Under the pieces are notes generated by a model. The model was not told where the DNA came from. It worked only from the letters and a program-made list of their open reading frames with translations, and ran no database searches. A DNA stretch of 64,000 nucleotides from positions 538,001-602,000 of the forward strand of contig NW_023501046.1 in the NCBI RefSeq assembly GCF_014066305.1, given 5' to 3'. This stretch comes from Letharia columbiana. Taxonomy: Eukaryota; Ascomycota; Lecanoromycetes; Lecanorales; Parmeliaceae. Positions 11,577 to 25,789 of this stretch are shown piece by piece. The stretch's first letter is position 1. Each line of letters begins with the position of its first letter. Both the position numbers and the translations under genes were made by a program.

Positions 11577-14500
11577 AATTAGAAGTTCTAATTTACCGCG
11601 ATAAGAAGAATAGAGTTATAAAGTATTTATTAACTTAATCTAAATATTATAAATATTTTATATAATAAAGCGGGTTTTATAGATAGCTAGCTTTCTATCT
11701 AAGTTTATATTTAAATTCTTATAATAATAATTATAGTATATTTCTATTTTTAAAAAATCGATTTAATTTTAAGTAATATAATAAAACTCGTTTTTCAAGA
11801 GGAATAATTTTATAGCTATAAATTATAAAGAAATTAAATAATCTAATTAATTTAATTTAAAGCGAGATAAGAAGTAAAGAGAATTAATAATAAGCTTTAC
11901 TATTTTTAGAGAGATTATCGCCTTAATAAAATCTTTTCTAACTTTAAAAACTCTATTAAGATAGAATTTAGTATTTATCGTAATTAAATAATAGTAATTT
12001 AGCTTTTTATAATAATAATAAATTAAATTAAATAAAAGAATTATAAAAGAGTTATCGTAATTTTTAATATAATCTTTAAAATATACTTTTATTAATATTA
12101 TCTATATTATAGAATAATAGAATTATATTAATTTATTTATAAAATAAATTATTCTAATATATATCTTTATATAAAAATTAATAGATAATAGAATAATTTT
12201 AAAGAGATATAGAGAGTTAAAGAAATATATATCTTTCTAACTAATATAAAAAACGCTCTTAAAACTCTAAATAAATAGTTTCTAAAGTATTATAACTATC
12301 TCTTAATATTATAATTTAATAAATAATAACTACGCTTTAACGTATTTCTTAATAATAAAAATAGACTTTAATAGATTTCTTAAAGTCTTTAAATCTTCTA
12401 GTAAATTAAATATTTTTAATAAACTTTAATAGCTTTATCTATTTAGTCTAATTACTTAATATTATAATTTAAAAACTATTATAAAGATTTTTAACTTTAT
12501 AAAAACTCTTTTATAAAGAATCTTCTTAGAAAGATTAACTATAGAAGAGTATCTTAATAATAGTAATATATTTATAATCTATTTACGCGAATTATTCTTA
12601 AATATTAACTCGTTAAAGTTATTTTTAAAGTTATTCTTAAAGTCTTATATTAATATTTCTAAAGAAGTAGAAGTTAAAGGCGAGTTTAATATAAGTAATA
12701 AAAAATCTTTTTTATTATTAGATTCGTTTTTTTAATTTAATATAGTATTTAAGTTATTATTCGATATAGTATTCTTAATAACTTAATAGAGATTATTCGT
12801 TATAATAATAATATTCTTTTAAAATTAATAAACGTTTAAAGTTAATTAATAAATTAAAATATAATTTTATATACTTATATTCGTTTCGCTATTTATAACG
12901 CTTTTTAGCGCTTTAGAATATTTATTAATATTATTTTTTTTAAGATATTTCAAAGACGTAGTTTTATTTAAACCCTCTTACTCTATTTAAGTCTCTTCTT
13001 CTATTACTATTTTCTATCATTTCCTAATATAATTATCTTAAAAAATAATAGATCTAAAATTAGAACGTTAGAGATCTAGCGTTTATATATTATTATTCTA
13101 TTATATATTTACTAATTAGAAGAGATATATATTATATAATATCGCGAGCTATATTAAAATACTTAAAGTAAATTAATTTAATAGATTAAAATTCTAGTAA
13201 ATTAAGAATTATAAAATAAATAGATATTAGAAATAGATAATAGTTATAGATTTAAAAAAGTAATTAATAATACGCTATCTTTATAAGAAAACGAAGAAAT
13301 AGAAAAGAGTCTTAAGAAAATAGACGAATATAAGAATATTTTAAAGATAATTAGTTATACTATAATAGATATCTAAGATTACTATTTAATTAAATAATAG
13401 CTTTTTTTTAAAAATATTACTATCGCTTAATTAGTTAAATTATTATTAATATTATTATTAAGAGAAATAAAAAAACTATCTATCTATTTAATACTAATTA
13501 TTTCTTTTTATAAGACTTAATTCTATTATTTATAAAATAATATTATTATTATTAATACTTCGCTATATTATATAAATATATTTATTAATTCTTTAAATTA
13601 TTATCTAGCTTTAGATATTATATAACTAAGTTTTTTAAATAGCTTAAATATTTTAATTAGCTTATTCTAATATCTATTAATAAATCTTCTTAAATCTTCT
13701 TTAATTATATAAATATTTTATTATTATAAAAATAATTAGCTTTAAGATTTAAGAATTAAATTTAGAATCTTACTCTCACGCTATAGAAAGCTCTTTATAA
13801 AAAAAAAATACTTAAATCTAACTTTTAGAATATTAGATAGTTTTATAAAATATTCTAGATTAGAATATAGTAATATTTAATTTATATAGAGTATAAAATA
13901 ATATTATTAGCGAAAGAAAGATAGTTAATTTTTTAATATTTTCGAGATATTAAAATCGCTAAGTTCGCTTCTTTAATAAATATTATTTTAGAAAATCTAT
14001 AGTCTAAGAGTTAATCTATTTATACTATTTATTATTCTCCGTAATCTCCTACTTTTTTTATTCTTTTTATTTATCTTAATAATAATAATAATTATTCTTT
14101 TATTTATTACGATATATAATAAGTTTTTTAAGATATCTAGTATAAAATAAATTAAGAGAATAAGTATATAATTTTAATCTATTTCTATAAGTCTTTTATT
14201 TAAATCTATTTTAAAGAAGACTTTAAAAAAAAGAAAGATAGCCTCTTAGCTCGCTAATATAAAGAAGTTTAAAATATATAAACTCTTTAAGATAGAGTTA
14301 AATTATTAAGAAATTATTATATTAAATAATATAAAAGAAAGTAAGAATAGAAATAAAGGATTTAATAAGTCGAAGTCTATAAAGAATAAACGAGAAGTAA
14401 ATTTTCTTTTTCTAAAATATAAATATTTTTAATATATAATATTTAGAGTAATAGTATTTTAGAAGAAAATAAAGTAGATAAAGAGCTTAATAATATTATA

Positions 14501-17500
14501 TATTAAGAAGAAATTCTTAAGAAGAGTATTAAATAGATATTTAGAATATCTAAGTCGAAGTCTTAATAAAATAATATATTATCTATATTTAAGATTAATA
14601 GCTTATCGCGCTTTATTAATAATATTTAAATTAAATTTAATAAGCTTTTATATAACTATCGAGTTATATATCTTATATATTTTAATTTAAATAAAATTAT
14701 ATATATTATTAAATTTATTTAAGAAGATAATATTAAATAATATAACTAAAAATAAATTAAGAGTAGATATTATTTTAATTAAAATAATATAAATTAGAAT
14801 ATCTGCAAATCTGAAAAGTGAATTTCTATATGATTTCCGCCAAGTCCGCACTATAAGACGATTTAATACGATTTAGTCTATTAAGTAGACTTTATCTATA
14901 TTTAATTCTTTTCGCCAGTTTTATTAATTTAGTAACTTTAAAAAATTTTTAATAACTTTAAAAATTTTGCGTAATATACTCTAATATATTTTAAGTATTA
15001 TTCTATATATATATAATATTAATATATATTATTATTAATATATATATTATTATACGCTATATTAGAGTAGTATCTACGCGATTAATTTTATTAAATTATC
15101 TAATTTCGTAATTAAATTTAAGTTAATATTAATACTTATTATCGTAAAATCTTATTATTATAACGTCGATTATTAGAACTTTTTTTTTATATATATATTA
15201 TTATTAAATTAATAGAATTAACGAAAAAGATTAGGATAGTTATTAAACCGGCGGAATTTAGATAGATTCTAATTAGATTTACTAATTCGACAATTTTATA
15301 ATTTTCACAATAAATGCGCGATCAGCAATTTTAAATTTTGTAGAAACTTTTAGATTTGTAGATGAAAACTTAATTTATTTCGAATATAATTATAAGTATA
15401 GTTTATCTTAATATTATTTTTATAATTTATTTATTAACTAATTTTTATAAAAAGATTAAGATTATAAACTTTTTAAAAAAAAAAAAATAGATGTCTTAGT
15501 TACTATTATAGGATCTAAAGTCTTAATATATTAATTTATAAATAAATACTTATCTAGTTCTTTCGCCTAGGTTTTTAACTTTTTTAATAATACTATTAAT
15601 ATATCTAAATTAAATAAAATAAATAAAGAATAATATTTCTATTTTAAAAGTAGATTAAATCTAAATACTCGTTTTTAATATTTTAATATTAATCTTTTTA
15701 TAAAATATCTAATTAATCTTTAATATTAGAGTTAAGCTATATATAGATTAATTTTAAAATAAAGATAGACGTATTAAGTCTTCTTATTCTCGTTATAATC
15801 TACTTTTTTAAATAAATAAAATAAACTCTTTATCGAAGTATAATAGCTATTAAGATAAAAATCTTATTATATTAAAAAGTAAATAACGATATAATAATAG
15901 AGTGGAAGATAAATTAGACTTTTCGAATAATAATCTAGACTATTACTTTAGAGAATATCGTTATTATCTTTTCGACGTATTAAAAAGATTAATAATATCT
16001 TTATTAAAGGGAAGTAAATCGTACGCTAAGTATCTATTACTATTTAAAATCTATATTTTATTATCTCTATTTATATTTATTTATTTTAGCTTATAATTTA
16101 CTATCTATCTTTACTTTATATATATTATATCTTTAGAGAAATATAATTTATTAAGCTATTTAAGAGTTTATAATAAATAGAGAGTTAGAATTAATATCTA
16201 CTTTTATAATAATAATATCTCAAAATATAATAAGTAGATTATATTTTATAATTTAAGTAGGGTATAATATTAAAATAGCTTTTATACTTTTAAGATATTT
16301 ATTTAGTATATATATATCGAGTAATTTATAGTAGTAAGATAATAGAGAAAGAGTATTTTTTTAGACTTTTTTAAAGAGTTATAATATTTTTTATATATAT
16401 AATTACTTTAATATTCTAATTATATCTTCGCTATAAAATAAATAAAATTAAAGTTTATTATAAAATATTAATAAGATTAATCTTAAATTCTAGATAATAA
16501 TTATTAAATAATATTAAATATAAATAAAAATATATAAATTTAATATAAGATAATAGCGATAAGATAAGTTATTTATTTATTTCGTTTTATTATATACTAT
16601 TATAATTTTCTCTAAATTCTACTCTATTATATAAAAATTTAAATTAATAAAATAAGATTTAAAATATTATAATTTTTTAATTATTTTTAATTTTAACTCT
16701 ATATTACGTAGATTATTTAAACTCTATAAATCTTATATTATTTTTATATTAATTAAATAGTAAGTAATATAATATATTAGATATTACGTATATTAATTTA
16801 AAATAATATTTTTCATTTTAAATTTTAGTATTAGTATTAATAAGCTTTATTATTTATCTAATAAACTAATTAACTATATTATAAAGCGCTTTTTTAGAAA
16901 TATAAATATTATAATAATTAATATATTTATTAATAGTATATTTATCTATCTATTTACTATTTCTAACTCTTCGAAATTATAAGATTAAATAATTAATTTA
17001 TAATATAGTAATAACTTTAATTTCTCGAAGAATACTATCTCTTCGCTTTACGTCTTAATTTTTATTTAAAATAACGCGAAGTTTAATAATATTATTTAAG
17101 ATAAAGTATATAAGATTAAGTTTATCTTATATAAGAAGAAGATATAAATATTAATATTAGAAAATAAGATTACGAAGTTAAAAAGAGAGAGGGTAGAGTA
17201 ATAGACTTTAGTAAAAAATAAGTATAATAATATTTAAATAAGTTATAAATTAATTAATATTAATATTTTAAATATATTAGAGATAGAGCTAATTATATTA
17301 TAAATAAAATTCTTAATTAAGCTTTAAGAACGTCTTTAAAACTAAATTATATTATTTATATAGTCTTTTTAAAATAAGATAATACTATTAAAATTACGAA
17401 ATAGATACTCTATATTAATTATAATAAGAGATTAAATGATAATTATAATAGCTAATATAGCTATTCTATTTTCTAATATCTCTAGATATAAAGAAGAATT

Positions 17501-18105
17501 AGAGAAGACTTAATATATAGAGAATAATTAATATATCTTTATCGCTAAATTTAATAGATAAATATTCTATTAATAGAATTTTATTTTTATATCTATAAAT
17601 TCTATATTATCGATATATTTATATTTTCTAATCTTATTTAAGATCTAGAAAAATTATAATACCTCGTTATTATTATTTAAGCTACTTTTTAACTTAAACG
17701 CTATTTATAATAGCGAATATCTAAGTTAACTATATTATATACGCATTATATAATATTAATTTACGCTTTTTATCGCCTATATCTATCGATATTATAATTA
17801 TAAATACGCTATTTCGATAAGTATTATTCTTCTCCATTAATAATTTATTGATAATCTATTACTTTATAGTTAATGAAATAATTCTATAAGATACTTTAAG
17901 TCTCTTATAGCTATTTATTCTAAAAATTAAACTATTAATAATACTCTAAGCTAGATATATATTTGATATAAACGTGGGATATATAATGTATTAATAGAAA
18001 TCTGAAAAGTGGGTATCAAGTCAATAAGGTATGTTTCTTAACTATGTGAGTGTGAAAGGTTAGCCGAAAATTCCTAAAGTGCGTATTTCCCCTAAGGTAT
18101 CTAGA
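11577..18105 (+). repeat. Giant inverted repeat, left arm
   Basis: The reverse complement of this 6.5-kb arm aligns with 18,576-24,844 and then, after a 13-kb insertion, with 37,950-38,152. Checked anchor blocks include 11,600-11,780 with 37,960-38,150; 11,800-11,960 with 24,670-24,830; 12,290-12,350 with 24,280-24,340; 13,240-13,330 with 23,280-23,370; 17,020-17,100 with 19,590-19,680; and 17,850-18,105 with 18,576-18,820. Differences are overwhelmingly transitions. The only large left-arm insertion is MITE G1. On the minus strand long stop-ridden frames rich in Ser/Thr/Pro/Gln-type codons appear (for example 11,580-12,600). I cannot name the encoded protein. The arms are probably two copies of one mobile element placed head to head. 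Confidence 0.75.
14800..15363 (+). mobile_element. Family G MITE, copy 1
   Basis: A 564-bp element with terminal inverted repeats (left TATCTGCAAATCTGAAAAG, right CTTTTAGATTTGTAGAT) flanked by GAA on both sides (14,797-14,799 and 15,364-15,366). The matching place in the right arm (near 21,310) lacks it, giving an empty site and proving insertion after the arms formed. It has no coding capacity. The interior is heavily A+T rich with near-palindromic TATATTATTAATATATA stretches around 15,005-15,050. Confidence 0.75.
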
Positions 18106-18575
18106 GAAAATATATTTTATATTTATCGCTTCTTTTATATATAATATAATTCTAAGAAAATCATAGATAAATAGATATCTTAGAGGAAATACATTATTAG
18201 GATATGTCACGTGACTATATTATTAACTCGATGTTCGTTATAACTTTCAGTTAACTTTCAATCAACTCTAGATTAATATTAAATTTTCTATAATAGTAAA
18301 TTATTTAATATTCGAGATGAATAGATAACTATTAAATAATTCCCTTATTATATATTAAGGTTTACACTAATTCGGATATCTCGCTTCGCTTATAATAGCC
18401 TATTTATCAACGTCACGTGATTTATTTTTCGACTTTTCGATTTTTCTCGAAATTTAATATGTAAGTAAGATATATAGCCCTATAGGGCTATGGAACTTAA
18501 AGAAATTTTCGAAAAATTTCATAAATTACCGCTATTCATTGATTCTCTATTAGTAATATATTATCTTAGGGGAAG
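18106..18575. other. Spacer at the centre of the giant inverted repeat
   Basis: Single-copy spacer between the arms, clearly less RIP-mutated than them. It contains GTCACGTGAC at 18,206-18,215 and GTCACGTGA at 18,412-18,420, both E-box-like palindromes. Its right part (about 18,450-18,575) is found inverted at 59,085-59,189, including the palindrome AGCCCTATAGGGCT. No coding frame is convincing. It may hold a promoter or a terminal region of the flanking element. Confidence 0.6.
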
Positions 18576-21500
18576 TATGTACTTTGAAAATTTTCGGCTA
18601 ACCTTCCACACTCACATAGTCGACAAACATGCCTCATTGATTTGACTTCCACTTTTCGAATTTCTATCAATACATCATATATGCCGCGTCCTTCTTGAAA
18701 GTATATTTAGTTGAGAATATTATTAATAGCTTAATTTTTAGAATAGATAGCTATAAAGGACTTGAAGTATCTTATAGAATTATTCTATTAACTATAAGTT
18801 AATAAATTATTAATAGGGGAAAATAATACTTATTAAAATAGCGTATTTATAGTTATAATATCGATAGATATAAATAGCGAAAAGTATAAATTAATATTAT
18901 ATAATATATATATAATATAGTTAACTTAGATATTCGCTATTATAAATAGTATTTAAATTAAAAAGTAACTTAAATAATAATAATAAGATATTATAATTTT
19001 TCTAGATCTTAAATAAAATTAAAAAGTATAAATATATTAATAATATAGGACTTATAGATATAAGAATAAAATTCTATTAATAGAATATTTATTTATTAAG
19101 TTCAGCGATAAAGATATATTAATTATTCTCTATATATTAAATCTTCTTTAATTCTTCTCTATATCTAGAGATACTAGAGAATAAATTTATTAAAGATATT
19201 TTTACATTATTTTCTTATTAAATAACTATATTAGCTATTATAATTATTACCTAATTTCTTATTATAAATAATATAAAATATTTATTTTATAATTCTAATA
19301 GTATTATCTTATTTTAAAAAAATTATATAAATAATATAATCTAGTTTTAAAGATATTTTTAAAGTTTAATTAGAAATCTTATCTATAATATAATTAGCTC
19401 TATCTTTAATATATTTAAAATATTAATATTAATTAATTTATAACTTATTTAAATACTATTATATTTATTTTTTACTAAAGTCTATTACTCTACCCTCTCT
19501 CTTTTTAACTTCGTAATCTTATTTTCTAATATTAATATTTATATCTTCTTCTTATATAAGATAAACTTAATCTTATATACTTTATCTTAAATAATATTAT
19601 TAGATTTTATATTATTTTAAATAAAAATTAAGATATAAAGCGAAGAGATAATATTCTTTAAGAAATTAAAGTTATTATTATATTATAAATTAGTTATTTA
19701 ATTTTATAATTTTAAAAAATTAGAAATAATAAATAGATAAATAAATATACTATTAATAAATATATTAATTATTATAATATTTATATTTCTAAAAAAGCGC
19801 TTTATAATATAGTTAATTAGTTTATTAGATAAATAATAAAGCTTATTAATATTAACGCTAAAATAAAAAATAAAAATATTATTTTAAATTAATATATATA
19901 GTATTTAATATATTATATTACTTACTATTTAATTAATATAAAAATATTATAAAATTTATAAAGTTTAAATAATTTATATAATATAAAATTAAAATTAAAA
20001 ATAATTAAAAAATTATAAGATTTTAAATCTTATTTTATTAATTTAGATTTTTATATAGTAGAGTAGAATTTAAAAAAATTATAATAGTATATAATATAAT
20101 AAAGTAAATAAATAACTTATTTTATCGTTATTATCTTATATTAAATTTATATATTTTTATTTATATTTAATATTATTTAATAATTATTCTCTAGAGTTTA
20201 GAATTAATCTTATTAATATTTTATAATAAATCTTAGTTTTATTTATTTTATAGCGGAGATATAATTAGAATATTAAAGTAATTATATATATAAGAGATAT
20301 TATAACTCTTTAAAAAAGTCTAAGAGAATACTTTTTCTTTATTATCTTATTATTATAAATTACTTAATATATATATATTAAATAAATATCTTAAAAGTAT
20401 AAAAGCTATTTTAATATTATATTCTACTTAAATTATAAAATATTATTTATTTATTATATTTTAAAATATTATTATTATAAAAATAGATATTAATTCTAAT
20501 TCTCTATTTATTATAAATCTTTAAATAATTTAATAGATTATATTTTTCTAAAAATATAATATATATAAAGTAGAGATAGATAATAAATTATAAATTTAAA
20601 TAAATAAGTATATATAGAGATAATAAAATATAAATCTCGAGTAATAATAGATATTTAGCGTATAATCTACTTTTCTTTAATAAAGATATTATTAAATTTT
20701 TTAATATATTAAAAAGATAATAATAACGTTTTTTTAAAGTAATAATCTAGATAATTATTCGAGAAATTTAATTTATTTTTTACTTTATTATTATATTATT
20801 ACTTACTCTTTAATATAATAAAATTCTTACTTTAATAATTATTATATTTTAATAAAAAAATTATTTTATTTATTTAAAAAAGTAGATTATAATAAAAATA
20901 AGAAGATTTAATATATCTATTTTTATTTTAAAATTAATTTATATATAATTTAACTCTAATATCAAAGATTAATTAAATATCTTATAAAAGATTAAAATTA
21001 AAATATTAAAAATAAATATTTAAACTTAATCTACTTTTAAAATAAAAGTATTATTTTCTATTTATTTTATTTAATTTAGATATTAATAATATTATTAAAA
21101 AAATTACAAATCTAGGCGAAAGAATTAGATATATATTTACTTATAAATTAATATATTAAAGTCTTAGATTTTATAATAGTAGCTAAGATATTTATTATAT
21201 TCTTTTTTAAAAAGTTTATAATCTTTATCTATATATAAAAATTAATTAATAGATAAATTATAAAAATAATATTAAGATAAATTATACTTATAATTATAAT
21301 TAAAATAAAATAAATTTTTTAATTTATATTATTTTAATTAAGATAATATTTATATTTAATTTATTTTTAATTATATTACTTAATATTTATCTCTTTAAAT
21401 AAATTTAATAATATATATAATTTTATTTAAATTAAAATATATAAGATATATAACTCGATAGTTATATAAAAGCTTATTAAAACTAATTTAAATATTATTA

Positions 21501-24500
21501 ATAAAGTATAATAAGCTATTAATCTTAGATATACATAATATATTATTTTAGTTAAACTTTAATTTAAGTATTATAAATATCTATTTAATATCTTTTTTTA
21601 AGAATCTCTTTTTAATATATAATATTATTAAGCTCTTTATCTACTTATCTTCTTCTAGAATATTATTACTATAAATATTATATATTAAAAATATTAATAT
21701 TTTAGAAAAAGAAAATTTACTTCTTATTTATTAAATCTCTTATTCTTATTTTTACTCTCTTCTATATTACTTAATAAAGTAATTTCTTAATAATTTAATT
21801 CTATTTTAAAGAGTTTATATATTTTAAATTTCTTTATACTAGCGGGCTAAAAGATTATCTTTTTTTTAAAGTTTTTATTAATAAAGACTTAGGCGAAGGA
21901 CTTATAAAAATAAATTAGAATTATATACTTATTCTCTTAATTTATTTTAAATTAGATATTTTAAAAAAAAAATTATATATTATAATAAATAAAAGAATAA
22001 CTATTATTATTATTAGAATAAATAAAAAGAATAAGAAAAGTAGAAGATTATAGAGAATAATAAATAGTATAAATAGATTAATTTCTAAACTATAAATTTT
22101 TCGTAATAATATTTATTAAAAAGCGAATTTAGCGATTTTAATATCTCGAAAATATTAAAAAATTAATTATCTTTCTTTCGCTAATAATATTATTTTATAC
22201 TCTATATAAATTAAATATCGCTATATTCTAATTTTAAATATTTTATAAAATTATTTAATATTTTAAAAGTTAAATCTAAATATCTATTTTTTTTATAAAA
22301 AGCTTTTTTATAATATAAAAGTAAGATTCTAAATTTAATTTTTAAGTTTTAAAATTAATTATTTTTATAATAATAAGATATTTATATAGTTAAAGAAGAT
22401 TTAAAAAATAAAATTAATAAATATTAGAATAAGCTAATTAGAATATTTAAGTTAATTAGAAAATTTAATTATATAATATTTAAAGCTAAATAATAATTTA
22501 AAAAATTAATAGATATATTTATATAATATAGCTAAATAATAATAATAATAATATTATTTTATAAATAATAAAATTAAATGTTATAAAAAGAAATAATTAA
22601 TATTAAATAGATAGATAATCTTTTTTATTTCTTTTAATAATATTATTAATAAAAATTTAGCTAATTAAGTAATAATAATATTCTAAAAAAAAAAGCTATT
22701 ATCTAATTAGATAATAAATTTAAATATTTATTAGTATATATAAAAGAATAAGGTAGGGCTGAACTAGAAAACCTTGAATTTGTATATGCAGCCAATTATA
22801 AATTCGTTAGGTCTACGCTTTTTGGTTAGACACCGCGGGTAAACAAATTAGCGTCCGCAATCATTAAAAAAATAGGTATACATTATTAACATATAGAATA
22901 ACTTTTTTGTTTTCTATTAACTCTTTAAGATTCTTGTTTTAAATTATATAACGAAATATGGGCTTTCAGATAAAAAAAGAATTTCTAAATTTAGTCTTAT
23001 AATTATTAAAGCGCAAGGAATTCAAATATCGCTCACCAAAGTTCGCTCACCAAAGTTCGCTCTGTCATGGTACGTCAAGGCCTTACCTCGACTTAGGGCT
23101 AGGGCTACCTAGCGTAGACTTAACACTATATATATCTGCCCTATAGATATACCACACATCAAATTATAATATAATCACATTATTTTCTAACACGCTCACC
23201 TATTTACTCGATAGCTCTAATTAAAAAAATAATTATAAATTTAATTTATAGGCCTTTACTCGTTATAATATAATTAATCATCTTTAAGATATTTTTATAT
23301 TCGCCTATTTCCTTAAGACTCTTTTTTTATTTCTCTATCTTCTTATAAAGATAGCGTATTATTAATTATCTTTTTAAATTTATAGCTATCATTTATTTCT
23401 AATATTTATTTATTCTATAATTTTTAATCTATTAAAATCTTAATTTATTAAATTAATCTATTTTAAGTATTTTAGTATAACTCGCGATATTATATAATAT
23501 ATATCTCTTATAATTAATAAATATATAATAAAATAATAATATATAAGTATTAGATCTCTAATATTTTAAATTTAAATTTATTATTTTTTAAAATAATTAT
23601 ATTAAAAAATAATAGAAAATAATAATAAAAGAGAAGATTTAGATAAAATAAAAGAGTTTAAATAAAACTATATTTTTAAAATATTTTAAAAAAAATATTA
23701 ATAAATATTTTAAAGTATTAGAAAGTATTATAAATAGCGAAATAAATATAAATATATAGAATTATATTTCAATTTATTAATTAACTTTAAATATTTATTA
23801 ATTTTAAAAAAATATTATTATTATAATAAATAATCTTTATTAAATTATTAAGAATATTATATTAAACGATAATTTAAATATTTTATTAAATTAAAAAAAT
23901 AAATCTAATAATAAAGAAGATTTTTTATTATTTTTATTAAACTCGTTTTTTAATTTTTACTTCTCTAGAAATATTAATATAAAATTTTAAAAATAACTTT
24001 AAGAATAACTTTAATGAGTTAATATTTAAGAATATCTTTATATAAGTAGATTATAAATATATTATCGCTATTAAAGCGCTCTTTTATAATTAATTTTTTT
24101 AAAAAAAAATTTATAAAAAAGCTTTTATAAAGTTAAAAGTCTTTATAAAAAAGTTTAAATTATAATATTAAGTAATTAAATTAAATAGATAAAGTTATTA
24201 AAGCTTATTAAAGATATTTAATTTATTAAAAAATATTAAAAAATTTAAAAAATCTATTAAAGTTTATTTTTATTATTAAGAAATATATTAAAGTATAATT
24301 ATTATTTATTAAATTACGATATTAAGAGATAGTTATAATACTTTAAAAATTATCTATTTAGAATTCTAAGAATATTTCTTATATTAATTAAAAAGATATA
24401 TATTTCTTTAACTCTTTATATCTCTTTAAAATCGTTTTATTATCTATTAATTTTTATATAAAGATATATATTAAAATAATTTATTTTATAAATAAATTAA

Positions 24501-24844
24501 TAGAATTCTATTATTTTATAATATAGGCGATATTAATAAAAATATATTTTAGAGATTATATTAAAAATTATAATAACTCTTTTATAATTCTCTTATTTAA
24601 CTTAATTTATTATTATTATAAAAAGCTAAATTACTACTATTTAGCTATAATAAATATTAAATTTTATTTTAATAGAGTTCTCGAAGTTAGAAAAGATTTT
24701 ATTAAGATAATAATCTCTTTAAAAATAATAAAGCTTATTATTAATTTTCTTTACTTCTTATTTTATTTTAAATTAAACTATTTAAATTATCTTATTTCTT
24801 TAGCTATAAAATTATTTCTCTTAAAAAATAAGTTTTATTATATT
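18576..24844 (-). repeat. Giant inverted repeat, right arm (main part)
   Basis: This is the reverse-complement partner of 11,577-18,105. It carries one insertion absent from the left arm, repeat F copy 2 (22,727-23,261), and is cut at 24,844 by element A1. The last 200 bp of the arm resume at 37,950. The arm is RIP-saturated except for about 120 bp next to the spacer (18,576-18,700), which keep CpA and TpG. Open frames are accidental and differ between the arms. Confidence 0.75.
22727..23261. repeat. Family F repeat, copy 2
   Basis: It starts at TATATATAAAAGAATAAGG and ends at AGGCCTTTACTCG. An internal inverted pair GGTCTA/TAGACC brackets CGCTTTTTGG in related copies. The left arm of the inverted repeat has the empty site (near 13,350-13,380). 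This copy also holds a patch unlike the other F copies (23,063-23,190, beginning GTCATGGTACGTCAAGG), possibly a further small insertion. Confidence 0.65.
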
Positions 24845-25391
24845 TATTAAAAGTAGAATATTAGATATATTAGAAATTAAATAATTATAACTAAAAGACT
24901 AATTATTAATTTATGAAATATATGAATATTTATATATATAAGATAGATAACTAATAATAGCTAGTAATTACTAGTTTTAATAATACGCGATATATATATA
25001 ATAGCCGAAGGAGTTAATATTATAATACTTTTCAATAGCTTTAAAAGCTAATTTTATAAATTCTAATATATTATATTTTATATATATTTATTATAATATT
25101 AGCCCCTTCGGCTATCGCATATATATCGCGTATTATTAAAGCTAGTAATTATTAGCTACTATTAATTATCTATTTTATATATATAAATATTTATATATTC
25201 TATAAATTAATAATTAGTCTTTTAGTTATAATTATTTCTTTTCTAATATATCTAATATTCTATTTTTAATAGATTATAAGTTCGAAAGCGAGTAAGATAA
25301 TATTAAAATATTCTTATACTTTCTAATATAAATATTAAACTAAATTTTTAATAATTATTTATAAATAGATATATTTTATAGCGATAGTTTA

Positions 25392-25569
25392 TGTTATAGT
25401 AAGCTATCGTAACTATATAAGTATATGATTTTATCTATCTTTATATCTGCTAAGAAGGTATCTTAATAAGAATCTTAGCTTAGTATTATAAGTAATTACT
25501 TCTTAGTAAAAGAAGAATCATCTTTACTATATATTACTCTTATATTTATATTTCTATATTACTCTTATA
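25392..25569 (+). repeat. 5' LTR of gypsy B
   Basis: Starts TGTTATAGTAAGC and ends ACTCTTATA. Same length as the 3' LTR, differing from it mainly by transitions. Confidence 0.8.
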
Positions 25570-25789
25570 ATATAATAGTAATATTATTATTCGATATTAA
25601 TTAACTATCGAATAATCTAGAAGCTTTTTTACTATTATCTATTCGTTAATAATCGTAGTTCGACTATTCGCTTCGCTTATAGTAGTTCGTAACTCAAAGA
25701 CGCACTAGTCTCAAAGACGCGTTTTTTCGCGATTTGACACCCTATATTATAATCCATTATTATTCTATCACACTATATCTATATCTTAT

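Noticed and set aside
15902..16096. 64-codon plus-strand open frame
   Set aside because: It lies inside the left arm of the inverted repeat. The right-arm counterpart is not open, composition is RIP-like, and no domain or start context supports it.
11577..18105. Starship captain or other tyrosine-recombinase cargo element
   Set aside because: I looked for a tyrosine-recombinase-like frame in the arms but found no recognisable catalytic motifs. Large size alone is not enough.
18016..18210. 64-codon minus-strand open frame
   Set aside because: It spans the inner end of the palindrome and the spacer. The mirrored region at 18,576-18,680 has no matching frame.
17960..18690. Independent MITE at the centre of the palindrome
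   Set aside because: The 150-bp inverted ends looked like a TIR element, but the inverted alignment continues without a break into the 6.5-kb arms, and no target duplication was found. Kept as part of the palindrome.
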